Source: an uncultured Eubacteriaceae bacterium
Lineage (GTDB): Bacteria; Bacillota; Clostridia; Lachnospirales; CAG-274
Assembly (NCBI GenBank): GCA_946497035.1
Contig: CAMMIW010000017.1
Coordinates: 1-49,974 of the forward strand
DNA length: 49,974 nt
Direction of reading: 5' to 3'
Part shown: in pieces, positions 7,287 through 14,909 of the stretch
How the letters are laid out: each line of letters starts with the position of its first letter
Position numbering within the stretch: the stretch's first letter is position 1
The notes under the pieces: generated by a model
The model's database searches: none
What the model saw: only the letters and a program-made list of their open reading frames with translations
Told to the model about the DNA's origin: nothing
Translations under genes and position numbers: made by a program

Positions 7287-9554
7287 ATGAAGAAAAAGCA
7301 AAAAATCATATTTGTAACAAGTTTGTCAATTTTAGGTTTTGTAGGGAATGTATATTTAAGCGAGATGTTAAACACCTTGCTTTTAGGTGGCGATGTACAT
7401 TTAGAAAACTTAAATTTTTTAACAAACTTAAAAGACATATTTATAACAGAGCAAAAAACTAAACTATTTCTAATACTTGAGTGTGTAAAGTATTTAGGGA
7501 TAGTTTATTTTAGTTTGTATAATAACAAGTCTTATCAGTCGGAGCTTGTAAAAATAACGGACAACATTTACACACCAAAACAAGTAGGGCAATATCAGTA
7601 TGGTTCGTCAAGGTGGCTAACTGAAAAAGAAAAGGACGCAGAGTTTGGTTATTTTATATTAAACCCAAAAGATGATCTTATAAGCAAACTCATAAAAAAT
7701 GGAAAGGACGAAATTAAAGAATTAAAAAATGAAGATTTTGAAAAAGACCCTCAAAAAGAAAAAGCAAAAAGCAAAACGAATAAAGGAGATTTTGAAAATG
7801 AAAAAGAAACCTATTTACAAAAACAACAAGATGTACAAGTTGATGAAATTAAGATTAATAAAAATTATTTATTCAAAATAAAGGAGGTAAAAAATTATGC
7901 AGAAAATATGGTTAATAAATTTAAGGATACTAAATTAAATAAGTCCTTAAAAATAGAAGAAAAAAAGGGAGATGATAAAACAAAAATTATTGAAAAAGGT
8001 GGCATTGTTATAGGTATGACAAAGGAGGGGGATAAAGAAAAAATACACTATATAAAAGATGATGTGCATACGCTAGTCGTTGGGGCAACACGAAGTGGTA
8101 AGTCAAGGTGTTTAGTAATACCTAGCATTTGTAGTATAGGACTATCAGGAGAAAGTATGGTTATATCTGACCCAAAGGGCGAGTTATTTCAATATACAAA
8201 TAAATATTTAAAAAGTTTGGGGTATGAAGTCATTTGTCTTGATTATAAAAACCCACAAAAAAGCTCAAAGTATAACCTTTTGCAACCTGTTATAAATGCA
8301 GTTAAAGAGAACGATATGGAAAAGGCAGAAAGTCTTGCGTGGGATATAACTAACATACTTGTTGGGGACGGCGTTTCTAATGAAAAAATATGGGAAAACG
8401 GCGAAAAATCAGTAATAGCAGTTGCTATTTTAAGTGTAGTTTTAAACAATATTGAAGATTATTCTAATTCAAAAGAAGAATATCAAAATTTAACTAATGT
8501 GTACTGGTTCATTGCCGAAATGAACAAAAAAATAGAAGATAAATATCCTATAGAGCTTTATATTAAAGATTTGCCACAAAATCACCCTGCAAGAGCATTA
8601 TTATCAATATCGGAGATTGCTCCAAGCAGAACAAGGGGGAGCTTTTTTACATCGGCACTTACTACTTTAAGACTATTTACAAGTAAATCTATTTATAACA
8701 TTACAAACTCAAGTGATTTTAATCTTGAAGATATAGGAAGAAAAAAACAAGCAGTATTCTTCATACTACCTGACGAAAAAACTACATATTATCAAATAGC
8801 AAGTTTAGTTTTGTCAGAACTTTATGAAATACTTGTTCGTCAAGCCGATGAACGAGGTGGAAGACTTGAAAATAGAGTAAATTTTATATTAGATGAGTTT
8901 GGAAATTTTGTTAAAATAAGTGATTTTACAAACAAGCTAACTGTTGCAGGGGGACGAGGTATGCGTTTTAATTTGTTTTTACAATCTTTTGAACAGTTAG
9001 ATAAAAAGTATGGCAAAGAAGAAAGCCATATAATAAAATCTAACTGTCAAAATTGGGTATATTTGCAAGCAGATGACGAAGAAACATTACAGTCTATTTG
9101 CAATAAATTAGGAAAATATACAACAAGTGCGTATCAGTTATCAAGCAATCACGCAAAACATACAAACCCTAGTTCTTCTCATAGTTTGAGCCTTGTTTCA
9201 AGAGAGCTTTTAACAACAGATGAAATAAGAAGAATAAAACGACCTTATCAGTTAGTTATTAGTAGGAGCTATCCTTGTATGTCGGTTGCTTATGATTTAA
9301 GTAAATGGCATTTTAATACTATGTGTGGACTTGGCGATGAAGAAAACAACCGAAAAATAAGGCAAAAACGAGAAAACGAAAGGGCAGAACACAAAAACAC
9401 AGATGATATAAAATTGTGGGGCATATGGGACGAATATCGTAAAAAAATTGAACAAAGTAGCGAAGCTAAACAACCAACATATGTACCTGCACAAAAACCA
9501 AAAAGAGAAAAAAAGACAGAACATAAAGTTAAAAAAGGCATAAATTTAAGTTAA
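7287..9554 (+). CDS. virD4: VirD4/TraG-type coupling protein ATPase
   Basis: A 755-residue type IV coupling protein that links the relaxosome to the secretion channel. Two N-terminal membrane segments lie near residues 5-25 and 60-80. A charged linker follows, then the P-loop GATRSGKS near residue 266 and Walker B ILDEFGNF near 536 (D536, E537). The conserved C-terminal helical part includes LPDEKTTYYQIASLVLSELYE. A Lys/Glu-rich tail (about 690-755) may contact cargo. The ATG sits in a TAATG overlap with the end of the repaired relaxase frame, so relaxase and coupling protein were made together. Length and motifs look intact, unlike several neighbours. Confidence 0.92.
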   Translation: MKKKQKIIFVTSLSILGFVGNVYLSEMLNTLLLGGDVHLENLNFLTNLKDIFITEQKTKLFLILECVKYLGIVYFSLYNNKSYQSELVKITDNIYTPKQVGQYQYGSSRWLTEKEKDAEFGYFILNPKDDLISKLIKNGKDEIKELKNEDFEKDPQKEKAKSKTNKGDFENEKETYLQKQQDVQVDEIKINKNYLFKIKEVKNYAENMVNKFKDTKLNKSLKIEEKKGDDKTKIIEKGGIVIGMTKEGDKEKIHYIKDDVHTLVVGATRSGKSRCLVIPSICSIGLSGESMVISDPKGELFQYTNKYLKSLGYEVICLDYKNPQKSSKYNLLQPVINAVKENDMEKAESLAWDITNILVGDGVSNEKIWENGEKSVIAVAILSVVLNNIEDYSNSKEEYQNLTNVYWFIAEMNKKIEDKYPIELYIKDLPQNHPARALLSISEIAPSRTRGSFFTSALTTLRLFTSKSIYNITNSSDFNLEDIGRKKQAVFFILPDEKTTYYQIASLVLSELYEILVRQADERGGRLENRVNFILDEFGNFVKISDFTNKLTVAGGRGMRFNLFLQSFEQLDKKYGKEESHIIKSNCQNWVYLQADDEETLQSICNKLGKYTTSAYQLSSNHAKHTNPSSSHSLSLVSRELLTTDEIRRIKRPYQLVISRSYPCMSVAYDLSKWHFNTMCGLGDEENNRKIRQKRENERAEHKNTDDIKLWGIWDEYRKKIEQSSEAKQPTYVPAQKPKREKKTEHKVKKGINLS

Positions 9555-9606
9555 TTATAAGTATGAAAATTTAACAAATCAAATAGATAAATTTAAGGAG
9601 GAAATT

Positions 9607-9942
9607 ATGTTTAATAAATTTAAAGATTTAATAAAAGTTGGAGCTACAAGTATTACATTTACTATGTTAATGTTTGTAAATAAAATATACGCAAGCAATA
9701 TAGCGAGTAGTCAGATAGCGAAAGGGCTTGATAAACTACTTAAAGATTTAACAAGTTGGGCATACAAAATAATACCTGCCGTTGGTACAGTTTTAGTTAT
9801 TTACTTTTTCATAAGACGAGGTTCGTCAGATGAAATGGATATAAAAAAGTGGGATAATAGAATTAAAACTTGTGTTATTTCTTCTATTGGAGCAGTTTTA
9901 GGAGCAGTAATAATAGATTTAGCTATTGGATACTTTCAATAA
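9607..9942 (+). CDS. Maff2-family (VirB2/TrbC-like) membrane protein
   Basis: A 111-residue protein with an N-terminal signal-like segment (GATSITFTMLMFVNKIYAS) and two hydrophobic segments (about 55-72 and 90-108) joined by a short charged loop RRGSSDEMDIKKW. This is the Maff2 pattern of Tn1549-like elements, where it occupies the place of the VirB2/TrbC pilin-like subunit. It probably sits in the membrane as a multimeric part of the conjugation channel. AGGAGG lies before the ATG. It is followed after 14 bases by the VirB6-like gene, consistent with one operon. Confidence 0.85.
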   Translation: MFNKFKDLIKVGATSITFTMLMFVNKIYASNIASSQIAKGLDKLLKDLTSWAYKIIPAVGTVLVIYFFIRRGSSDEMDIKKWDNRIKTCVISSIGAVLGAVIIDLAIGYFQ

Positions 9943-9956
9943 AAAGTGGTGTTTTT

Positions 9957-10808
9957 ATGGAGATTATACTTTTAGCTTTAATAGGAGCAGTGCTTACAGG
10001 AAGTATTGCCTTAATAGATGGTTTTCTTGTTAATATTATAGATATTTGCCTTTATGCAGATAAATATATGACAGGTTCAGGAGGTTCAAGTTTAGTAAAT
10101 GGTATATTTGATGTGGCACTTGGAACAGGTGTTTCAGTAATAATATTAAAATTTTTGAAAAAAGGCTTTGAGTGTTACATTTTATGGACAGATGGGGACG
10201 CAGATTCAAAGCCTATTTTAATACTTACAAGATTTGCACAAGCAATAATAATTGCAATATGTTTTCCTATTTTATATACATTTATTGCAGAAATAACAGA
10301 AGAAATAACAAATGAAATTTTAGTAATTATAGGAGCAGATACAAACTATAATTGGCAAGTTTGGATAGATTATATATTATCACTAGGTTTAGTAACAGGT
10401 ATTTTTGGACTTATATTTATTATTTGCTATTTTATGCTTTACTTTCAGTTTTTAATGCGTGGACTTGAAATACTTATTTTGAGAATAGGTATGCCGTTTG
10501 CTTGTGTAGGACTTTTGGATAATGATAAAGGAATATTTAAACCTTATATGAATAAGTTTTTTCAGTCAATGTTTGCGTGTATTATACAAATAGCTTTGTG
10601 TAAGTTAGGTATAGGGCTTATGCTAAATACAGGGATAAATATGAATATGTTCTGGGGAATTGCTTGCCTTGTACTTGCTATAAAAACACCTAGATTTTTA
10701 TCAGAGTTTTTAATACCAACAGGTGGTGGAGCATTTATAAACAATATTTACCATTCAACAAGATTAGTAGGTATGGCTAGAAGTTTTGCTAAAAAGGTTG
10801 GGAGTTGA
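9957..10808 (+). CDS. VirB6/TrbL-like polytopic membrane protein
   Basis: A 283-residue protein with about six hydrophobic segments: IILLALIGAVLTGSIALI at the start, then ones near residues 50-65, 85-110, 140-170, 200-220 and 228-245. This fits the VirB6/TrbL-like channel component (often annotated CD0411-like) that follows Maff2 in this ICE family. The start at 9957 is preferred: it begins a hydrophobic helix and is preceded by AAGTGGTG. An in-frame start at 9870 would overlap the Maff2 gene by more than 70 bases. It forms the inner-membrane part of the type IV channel (family knowledge). The next gene begins 4 bases after its stop. Confidence 0.82.
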   Translation: MEIILLALIGAVLTGSIALIDGFLVNIIDICLYADKYMTGSGGSSLVNGIFDVALGTGVSVIILKFLKKGFECYILWTDGDADSKPILILTRFAQAIIIAICFPILYTFIAEITEEITNEILVIIGADTNYNWQVWIDYILSLGLVTGIFGLIFIICYFMLYFQFLMRGLEILILRIGMPFACVGLLDNDKGIFKPYMNKFFQSMFACIIQIALCKLGIGLMLNTGINMNMFWGIACLVLAIKTPRFLSEFLIPTGGGAFINNIYHSTRLVGMARSFAKKVGS

Positions 10809-10812
10809 TTAG

Positions 10813-11016
10813 ATGATAGATGAACTTTCAAAAATAATGATAGGAATAATAAGAACAGGTGTTATTTTAAGATTTACTATTTGTATGATAAGTATGCAAA
10901 AGGCAGATGATGAAATGGAGGGAATAAAAAAGCGAATTGTAAATTTAATAGTGTTTTATATAATTGCAGAGAGTATATTTCAAATAAGAGATATACTCTT
11001 TTATTATTTTAAATAA
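10813..11016 (+). CDS. Small membrane protein of the conjugation operon
   Basis: A 67-residue protein with two hydrophobic stretches (IMIGIIRTGVILRFTICMIS and IVNLIVFYIIAESIFQI) separated by a charged loop QKADDEMEGIKKR. I do not recognise a named family, but small two-helix proteins occupy this slot between the VirB6-like and PrgI-like genes in Tn1549-type elements. GGGAG with GATTAG spacing precedes the ATG, and the gap to each neighbour is under 10 bases, so it is almost surely co-translated. It is probably a minor channel subunit or a second pilin-like component. Confidence 0.65.
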   Translation: MIDELSKIMIGIIRTGVILRFTICMISMQKADDEMEGIKKRIVNLIVFYIIAESIFQIRDILFYYFK

Positions 11017-11025
11017 GGAGAAAAT

Positions 11026-11343
11026 ATGCAAGATAAAAAAGAAATAATGCTTTATATCCCTATGGGGATAAAGCTTGAACAAGAATTTTTTAATGGTTTT
11101 GGTAAAAAAGAACTTGTACGAAGTATAATTACAATGAGTATATGTTTTGTTATTTCATTTATTATATATTTATTTAATATGACGCAAAGTGTTTTAATTG
11201 TAGGTTTATTATCTAGTGTTTTTGGTAGCATTATGCTTTGTGTGAAAGATAGCCAAAATCAAAGTGTTTTAGATTATATTTTTAATGTAGTTAATTTTTA
11301 TAAAGAGCAACAAATTTATGATTATGTTGGAGATTATTTTTAG
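11026..11343 (+). CDS. PrgI/VirB3-like conjugation protein
   Basis: A 105-residue protein with the layout of the PrgI/VirB3-like family: a short cytoplasmic start with LYIPMGIKLEQEFFNGFG, two close transmembrane helices (about 35-55 and 60-80), and an amphipathic tail ending IYDYVGDYF. VirB3-type proteins work with the VirB4 ATPase at the channel base. In many ICEs the VirB4 gene follows directly. Here VirB4 lies 14 kb downstream, after the surface module. An AAGGAG ribosome site precedes the ATG. The MT-A70 gene starts 11 bases later. Confidence 0.7.
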   Translation: MQDKKEIMLYIPMGIKLEQEFFNGFGKKELVRSIITMSICFVISFIIYLFNMTQSVLIVGLLSSVFGSIMLCVKDSQNQSVLDYIFNVVNFYKEQQIYDYVGDYF

Positions 11344-11354
11344 GGGGTGTTAAG

Positions 11355-11918
11355 ATGAAATTTAATATAATTTATGCAGACCCACCTTGAAGTTATAAAA
11401 CATACTCAAACAAAGGAAAAGGGCGAAGTGCAGAAAATCATTACAAAACTTTAAGCATAGAAGATATAAAAAATATAGATATAGAAAGTATAGCAGATGA
11501 TGACTGTATATTGTTTTTATGGGTAACTTTTCCTTGTTTGCAAGAAGGGTTAGAAACAATAAAGGCTTGGGGTTTTACTTATAAAACAGTTGGCTTTTGT
11601 TGGGTTAAAAGGTATCCGAAACAAACTGATAAATGGTTTTGGGGGCTTGGGTTCTGGACAAGAGCCAACGCAGAATTATGCCTTATAGCTACAGAAGGAA
11701 AAATTAAAAGAATTAGTAGTAGCGTTCATCAAATAGTAGATACACCTATTGAAAAACATAGCAAAAAGCCTGATATAATAAGAGATAAAATAGTTGAACT
11801 TGTGGGAGATTTACCACGAATTGAACTATTTGCAAGAGAAAAAGTAGATGGTTGGGTGTGTTTAGGTAATGAGATAGATGGACTTGACATAAATGACGCA
11901 ATTAAAAATATTGACTAA
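11355..11918 (+). pseudogene. MT-A70-family adenine methyltransferase with TGA in its DPPW motif
   Basis: Reading from ATG 11355 (after GGGGGTG) gives MKFNIIYADPP, then TGA at 11388-11390, then SYKTYSNKGKGRSAENHYKT and a full MT-A70 fold to 11918. Expected features follow: FLWVTFPCLQEGLE, GFCWVKRYPKQTDKWFWGLGFWTRANAE (the conserved late motif, quoted in pieces) and IELFAREKVDGW. The TGA replaces the tryptophan of the catalytic DPPW tetrad by one base (TGG to TGA), and all later Trp codons are TGG. The enzyme class methylates adenine N6 in DNA or RNA. In ICEs it may protect transferred DNA. As written only 11 codons are made. The first later plausible start (11511) lacks a ribosome site and the SAM/catalytic motif. 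Confidence 0.85.
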
Positions 11919-11938
11919 AAGACAAAAATTGATATAAT
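11911..11938 (+). promoter_or_regulatory. Promoter of the small toxin gene
   Basis: TTGACT (11911-11916), 16-base spacer, TATAAT (11933-11938), partly inside the end of the methyltransferase frame. A transcript would start near 11945 and carry a leader of about 65 bases before the toxin ATG. Confidence 0.6.
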
Positions 11939-12011
11939 TATTATGTAAGGTAACAGTTTGGAAGTTATGGTTTAGCCTTTCTACATTACAAGTAGGAAGG
12001 GGGTTGATAGT

Positions 12012-12101
12012 ATGGAAATTTCATTATATGAAGTTTTTTCCTTGTTATTTCAAGGAGGCATATTGTTAATCACTCTTTTGAGTTACATAAATAAAAAGTA
12101 A
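12012..12101 (+). CDS. Putative holin-like toxin peptide (type I toxin)
   Basis: A 29-residue peptide, MEISLYEVFSLLFQGGILL then ITLLSYINKK. A short polar start, a single hydrophobic helix and a basic KK end match the Hol_Tox/TxpA-like group of Gram-positive type I toxins (typical core YEVLSLLFQFG). GGAAGGGGG lies before the ATG, a strong ribosome site. The leader (aggtaacagtttgg, tggtttagcc near 11948-11976) is complementary to the region after the gene (ggctaaac, cagttacct near 12171-12197). That would let the mRNA ends pair and hide the ribosome site, as known for TxpA/BsrG-type mRNAs. A promoter for an opposite-strand RNA lies just downstream. The peptide probably inserts in the membrane and stabilises the element by post-segregational killing (inference). 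Confidence 0.75.
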   Translation: MEISLYEVFSLLFQGGILLITLLSYINKK

Positions 12102-12207
12102 ACAAAAGAAAATACCATAAACTTAATGTCCGATAGTCTATGGTATTAATTTAACAAGTTAATAAATTTAGGCTAAACTGCTTTTAAGCAGTTACCTTTA
12201 CCTTATA
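12100..12207 (-). ncRNA. Candidate antisense RNA antitoxin
   Basis: Predicted from three parts. A near-consensus minus-strand promoter lies at 12213-12241. A start is expected near 12206. On the minus strand there is a stem-loop with arms AATACCATA/TATGGTATT (12111-12119 with 12139-12147) followed by a T-rich run (ttttcttttg). The product would be about 100 nt and complementary to the 3' part of the toxin mRNA, the arrangement of RatA/SR-type antitoxins. It also contains the perfect palindrome AACTGCTT-tt-AAGCAGTT, a likely loop for initial pairing. Expression is not shown by sequence alone. Confidence 0.6.
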
Positions 12208-12212
12208 TATAC

Positions 12213-12241
12213 ATTATAAAATATTTTAATATGATTGTAAA
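12213..12241 (-). promoter_or_regulatory. Strong minus-strand promoter for the antisense RNA
   Basis: On the minus strand TTTACA (12236-12241), exactly 17 bases, TATAAT (12213-12218). No minus-strand gene follows, only the toxin 3' region, which supports an RNA product. Confidence 0.7.
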
Positions 12242-12304
12242 GATATATTTTTATTAGATATATCTTTTTTTGATATTTATTAATTAAAAAAGGAGGTGCA
12301 AAAA

Positions 12305-13501
12305 ATGATTTTATATATAACGAGCGAAGCAAACAGTGATATATTTAATTCTATATGCAAAGAAAACAACATAACAATAAATAAATTGAATAAAGTTTTT
12401 GATTTGAATACACTTTTTTCAAATAATAATTATGAACATTATCAAATATTAGCAGTAGATTTATCTATTGTATCTAATACAGATGATGAAATATTAAATT
12501 TTTTCTTAAAGTTTAGGCAGTTGTATGATGCTAAAATAATAATTGTTGCTATTGGTAAAAAAGTTGGAGATTTAATTCTTTCAAAATTAGTTAGTGATGG
12601 CATTTTCAATTTTATAACAAGTGAAGATGATTTTTTACAAAAGGAAGAAATAAAGGCTTGTATTTTAGGTAATAATGGCTACAAAGATTGTGTTAAATTT
12701 AAAATACAAGAGCCAACAAAAGAAATAGAAAAGACAAATAAATTAGATAAAATTAAAGACTTTTTTAATAAAGCTAAAATTGAAAAACAACCTAAAATAA
12801 AATATCAACAAGAAAAAACAGAGTCAAAACCAACGATAATTGAAAAAGAAAAAATTATTGAACGTGAAAAAATAGTTGAGAAAAAAGTTTTAGTAAAGCC
12901 AAAAATTAATAAATTGAAAATAGCAGTTTGTGGAGTTTGTGAGAGAATGGGAGCAACAACACAGGCTTTTTTAATTGCAAATTATTTAATTAAATATGGT
13001 TTTAATGCTTGTTATATAGAGTTTAACAAAAAAGACGTTGTAAAAAATATTAAAACTTTTTATGATGTTTTGGTTGATGACAAAAATAGAAAAATAAGCT
13101 ATAAGGATTTAGATATTTTTGCTAATGTAACTTTTGAAGATTTGCCAAAAATATTAAGTATGAATTATGAGGCTTTTATATTTGATTATGGGGAATTTTT
13201 GCATACATCTGAAGAAAGTTTTGCAAGTGCAGATGTAAGAGTTGTAGTAAGTGGTGCAAAGTTTTGGGAAGAAAAATATATACAAAATGTTTTTAAAATA
13301 TGCCATATTTATAACGATATAAATTTTATTTTTAACTTTGTAGATGAAGCTGAACAAGGCTTTATATTAAAAAATATGGAAGAGTTAAAGGTTTATTTTT
13401 CTGATTATGCTCCTAATATTTTTAAGATTTATAATGAAGAAATATATAATGAAATATTTAAAGATTATTTGATATTTAAAAGAAATTGGAGGTTAAAGTG
13501 A
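12305..13501 (+). CDS. TadZ/CpaE-like ATPase of the ICE
   Basis: A 398-residue protein with three parts. The first is a receiver-like N-terminal domain (about 1-125; strands MILYITSE, ILAVDLSIV, KIIIVAIG). A Lys/Glu-rich linker with repeats of EKEKIIEREKIVEKK follows (about 140-205). The last is a ParA/MinD-like ATPase domain starting KLKIAVCGVCERMGATTQAF near 210. Its P-loop is deviant, with GVCERMGATT in place of the standard GGxGKT, as in TadZ/CpaE relatives. Such proteins usually place secretion machinery at a cell site. The ATG at 12305 is 8 bases after AAAGGAGGTG; the in-frame GTG at 12296 lies inside that ribosome site. It overlaps the next gene by GTGA. Confidence 0.7.
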   Translation: MILYITSEANSDIFNSICKENNITINKLNKVFDLNTLFSNNNYEHYQILAVDLSIVSNTDDEILNFFLKFRQLYDAKIIIVAIGKKVGDLILSKLVSDGIFNFITSEDDFLQKEEIKACILGNNGYKDCVKFKIQEPTKEIEKTNKLDKIKDFFNKAKIEKQPKIKYQQEKTESKPTIIEKEKIIEREKIVEKKVLVKPKINKLKIAVCGVCERMGATTQAFLIANYLIKYGFNACYIEFNKKDVVKNIKTFYDVLVDDKNRKISYKDLDIFANVTFEDLPKILSMNYEAFIFDYGEFLHTSEESFASADVRVVVSGAKFWEEKYIQNVFKICHIYNDINFIFNFVDEAEQGFILKNMEELKVYFSDYAPNIFKIYNEEIYNEIFKDYLIFKRNWRLK

Positions 13502-13791
13502 GTACATTTTACAATAAATTTAAAGAAGAACAAAAGGAACAAGAAAGGCAAAAAGAACAGGAAATATTAACGCAAAAATTGCTAGAGCAAAACTTTAGTA
13601 ACCAACAAATAATAATACAAAATAAAAGCACTTTTAGAAATTTTATAAGATTTTTAGTAAGTGCTTTTTTGTTTGTAATAAAAGGTTTGTTTTACATAGG
13701 TATAACAGTTTTTTCAAGTATAGGCTTAACTGTTTTGTTAAATGAAAATTTAAGAAATAGTTTTATAAGCTTCGTTAAAGCTGTTTTTTGA
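13498..13791 (+). CDS. Coiled-coil membrane protein, unknown function
   Basis: A 97-residue protein. A very charged N-terminal helix (KEEQKEQERQKEQEILTQKL) is predicted to form a coiled coil. One long or two short hydrophobic segments follow (FIRFLVSAFLFVIKGLFYIG and ITVFSSIGLTVLL). The GTG start at 13498 overlaps the stop of the TadZ-like gene (GTGA) and is preceded by TTGGAGG, which decides the start. I do not recognise a family. Position and coupling suggest an inner-membrane partner of the TadZ-like ATPase or a channel component. It is followed after 16 bases, with AAAGGAGGTGAT, by the exported protein gene. Confidence 0.65.
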   Translation: MSTFYNKFKEEQKEQERQKEQEILTQKLLEQNFSNQQIIIQNKSTFRNFIRFLVSAFLFVIKGLFYIGITVFSSIGLTVLLNENLRNSFISFVKAVF

Positions 13792-13807
13792 AAGGAGGTG
13801 ATACAAG

Positions 13808-14899
13808 ATGAAAAAGTTTCTTATATATTTATTTGCTACATTTATACTACAACAAAATGTATATGCTAATAATTTAAAGGAGATTAATCTATCAATTAAT
13901 GAAGATAAAACAAAGGCTATAAAAATTTTTGAAAGTACAGAAGATATTAATTTTAAAAATGTTATTTTTGAAGATTTTGAGCAAGACGGCTTTAAGTACA
14001 CAAAAAATAGTGTAGACATAGAAAAGGTAACTAAAACAGATACTATAAAGACTACAGAAAGTTTAGATGTAATACTAACTAAAGAAGAAAAAGAAAAGTT
14101 ATCTAACTTAGAAATAATAAACTTATTTCAAGACGGCTTGACTTATGAAAAAGACGGATATAAAGGAATTTTACAAAAAGATTTAGCAAGCTTAAAAATA
14201 GAGCCGAATAAAACAGAAAGTACAACAACATATACAAACCAAACAATTACATTAAACCAGAAAAAAGAATACTATGGGCTAGAAAGCAATGACTATGCAT
14301 TAATACCTAAAACTATTACTAAAAATGGTGTTACATTAAATTTAGTAGATGCAAATTTTGTAAGTACAAACAATGAAGCTATTTCAAGTGTAGCAAATAC
14401 TGGTGTTGGAACACTTTACAACTGTAATGCAGTTTATAAAGGTAGCTACATTAAAAAGATACCTAATACCAAAACAAATGTGATAGATTACAAGGCTACA
14501 ATGGAGTATAAAGGGGATATTTCAAAAGAAATTTTTGAAAAAAATCTTATAACAGTGTCTTATGTTGGTAATAAAATTGTAGATTTAACAGTGCCTGTTG
14601 TAGCTACTACAAGTGGTGGTATTTTAGGTGGAGTTATATTTTTCTTTATAAAACGAAATGTGAAGATTTATAACCTTATTAATGGTAGCTATCAATTAAT
14701 TGGTAAGTGTAAAATCACAGAAAAAGATAAAACAATAAATTTAACACACTTGTCAATGAAAGCTCAAAGTAATATTTACAAAATAATCATTGATAATAGT
14801 GCATATAAAAAGCTTAATAATCAAGAAATAAATATAACTTTAAACAATATAACAAAGTTACAGAAACTACAAAATCAAGTTATTGATATAACATTTTAG
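13808..14899 (+). CDS. Exported membrane-anchored protein, unknown function
   Basis: A 363-residue protein with a clear signal peptide (KKFLIYLFATFILQQNVYAN, cleavage near residue 21) and a transmembrane segment near 258-284 (VPVVATTSGGILGGVIFFFI) followed by the basic RNVK. Residues 21-255 would be outside the cell and about 80 residues inside. The ectodomain is rich in Asn, Thr and Lys with a GTLYNCNAVYKGSYIKK patch holding its only Cys. I do not recognise a family, although exported proteins of this size are regular in Tn1549-like operons between the ATPase and the sortase gene. It probably contributes to mating-pair contact or a trans-envelope channel (inference from position). Confidence 0.6.
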   Translation: MKKFLIYLFATFILQQNVYANNLKEINLSINEDKTKAIKIFESTEDINFKNVIFEDFEQDGFKYTKNSVDIEKVTKTDTIKTTESLDVILTKEEKEKLSNLEIINLFQDGLTYEKDGYKGILQKDLASLKIEPNKTESTTTYTNQTITLNQKKEYYGLESNDYALIPKTITKNGVTLNLVDANFVSTNNEAISSVANTGVGTLYNCNAVYKGSYIKKIPNTKTNVIDYKATMEYKGDISKEIFEKNLITVSYVGNKIVDLTVPVVATTSGGILGGVIFFFIKRNVKIYNLINGSYQLIGKCKITEKDKTINLTHLSMKAQSNIYKIIIDNSAYKKLNNQEINITLNNITKLQKLQNQVIDITF

Positions 14900-14909
14900 G
14901 GGGTAAAAT

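Noticed and set aside
7235..7462. Short plus-strand frame overlapping the start of virD4
   Set aside because: It overlaps the clear VirD4 N-terminus in another frame and has no ribosome site; part of it only reads past the relaxase frameshift.
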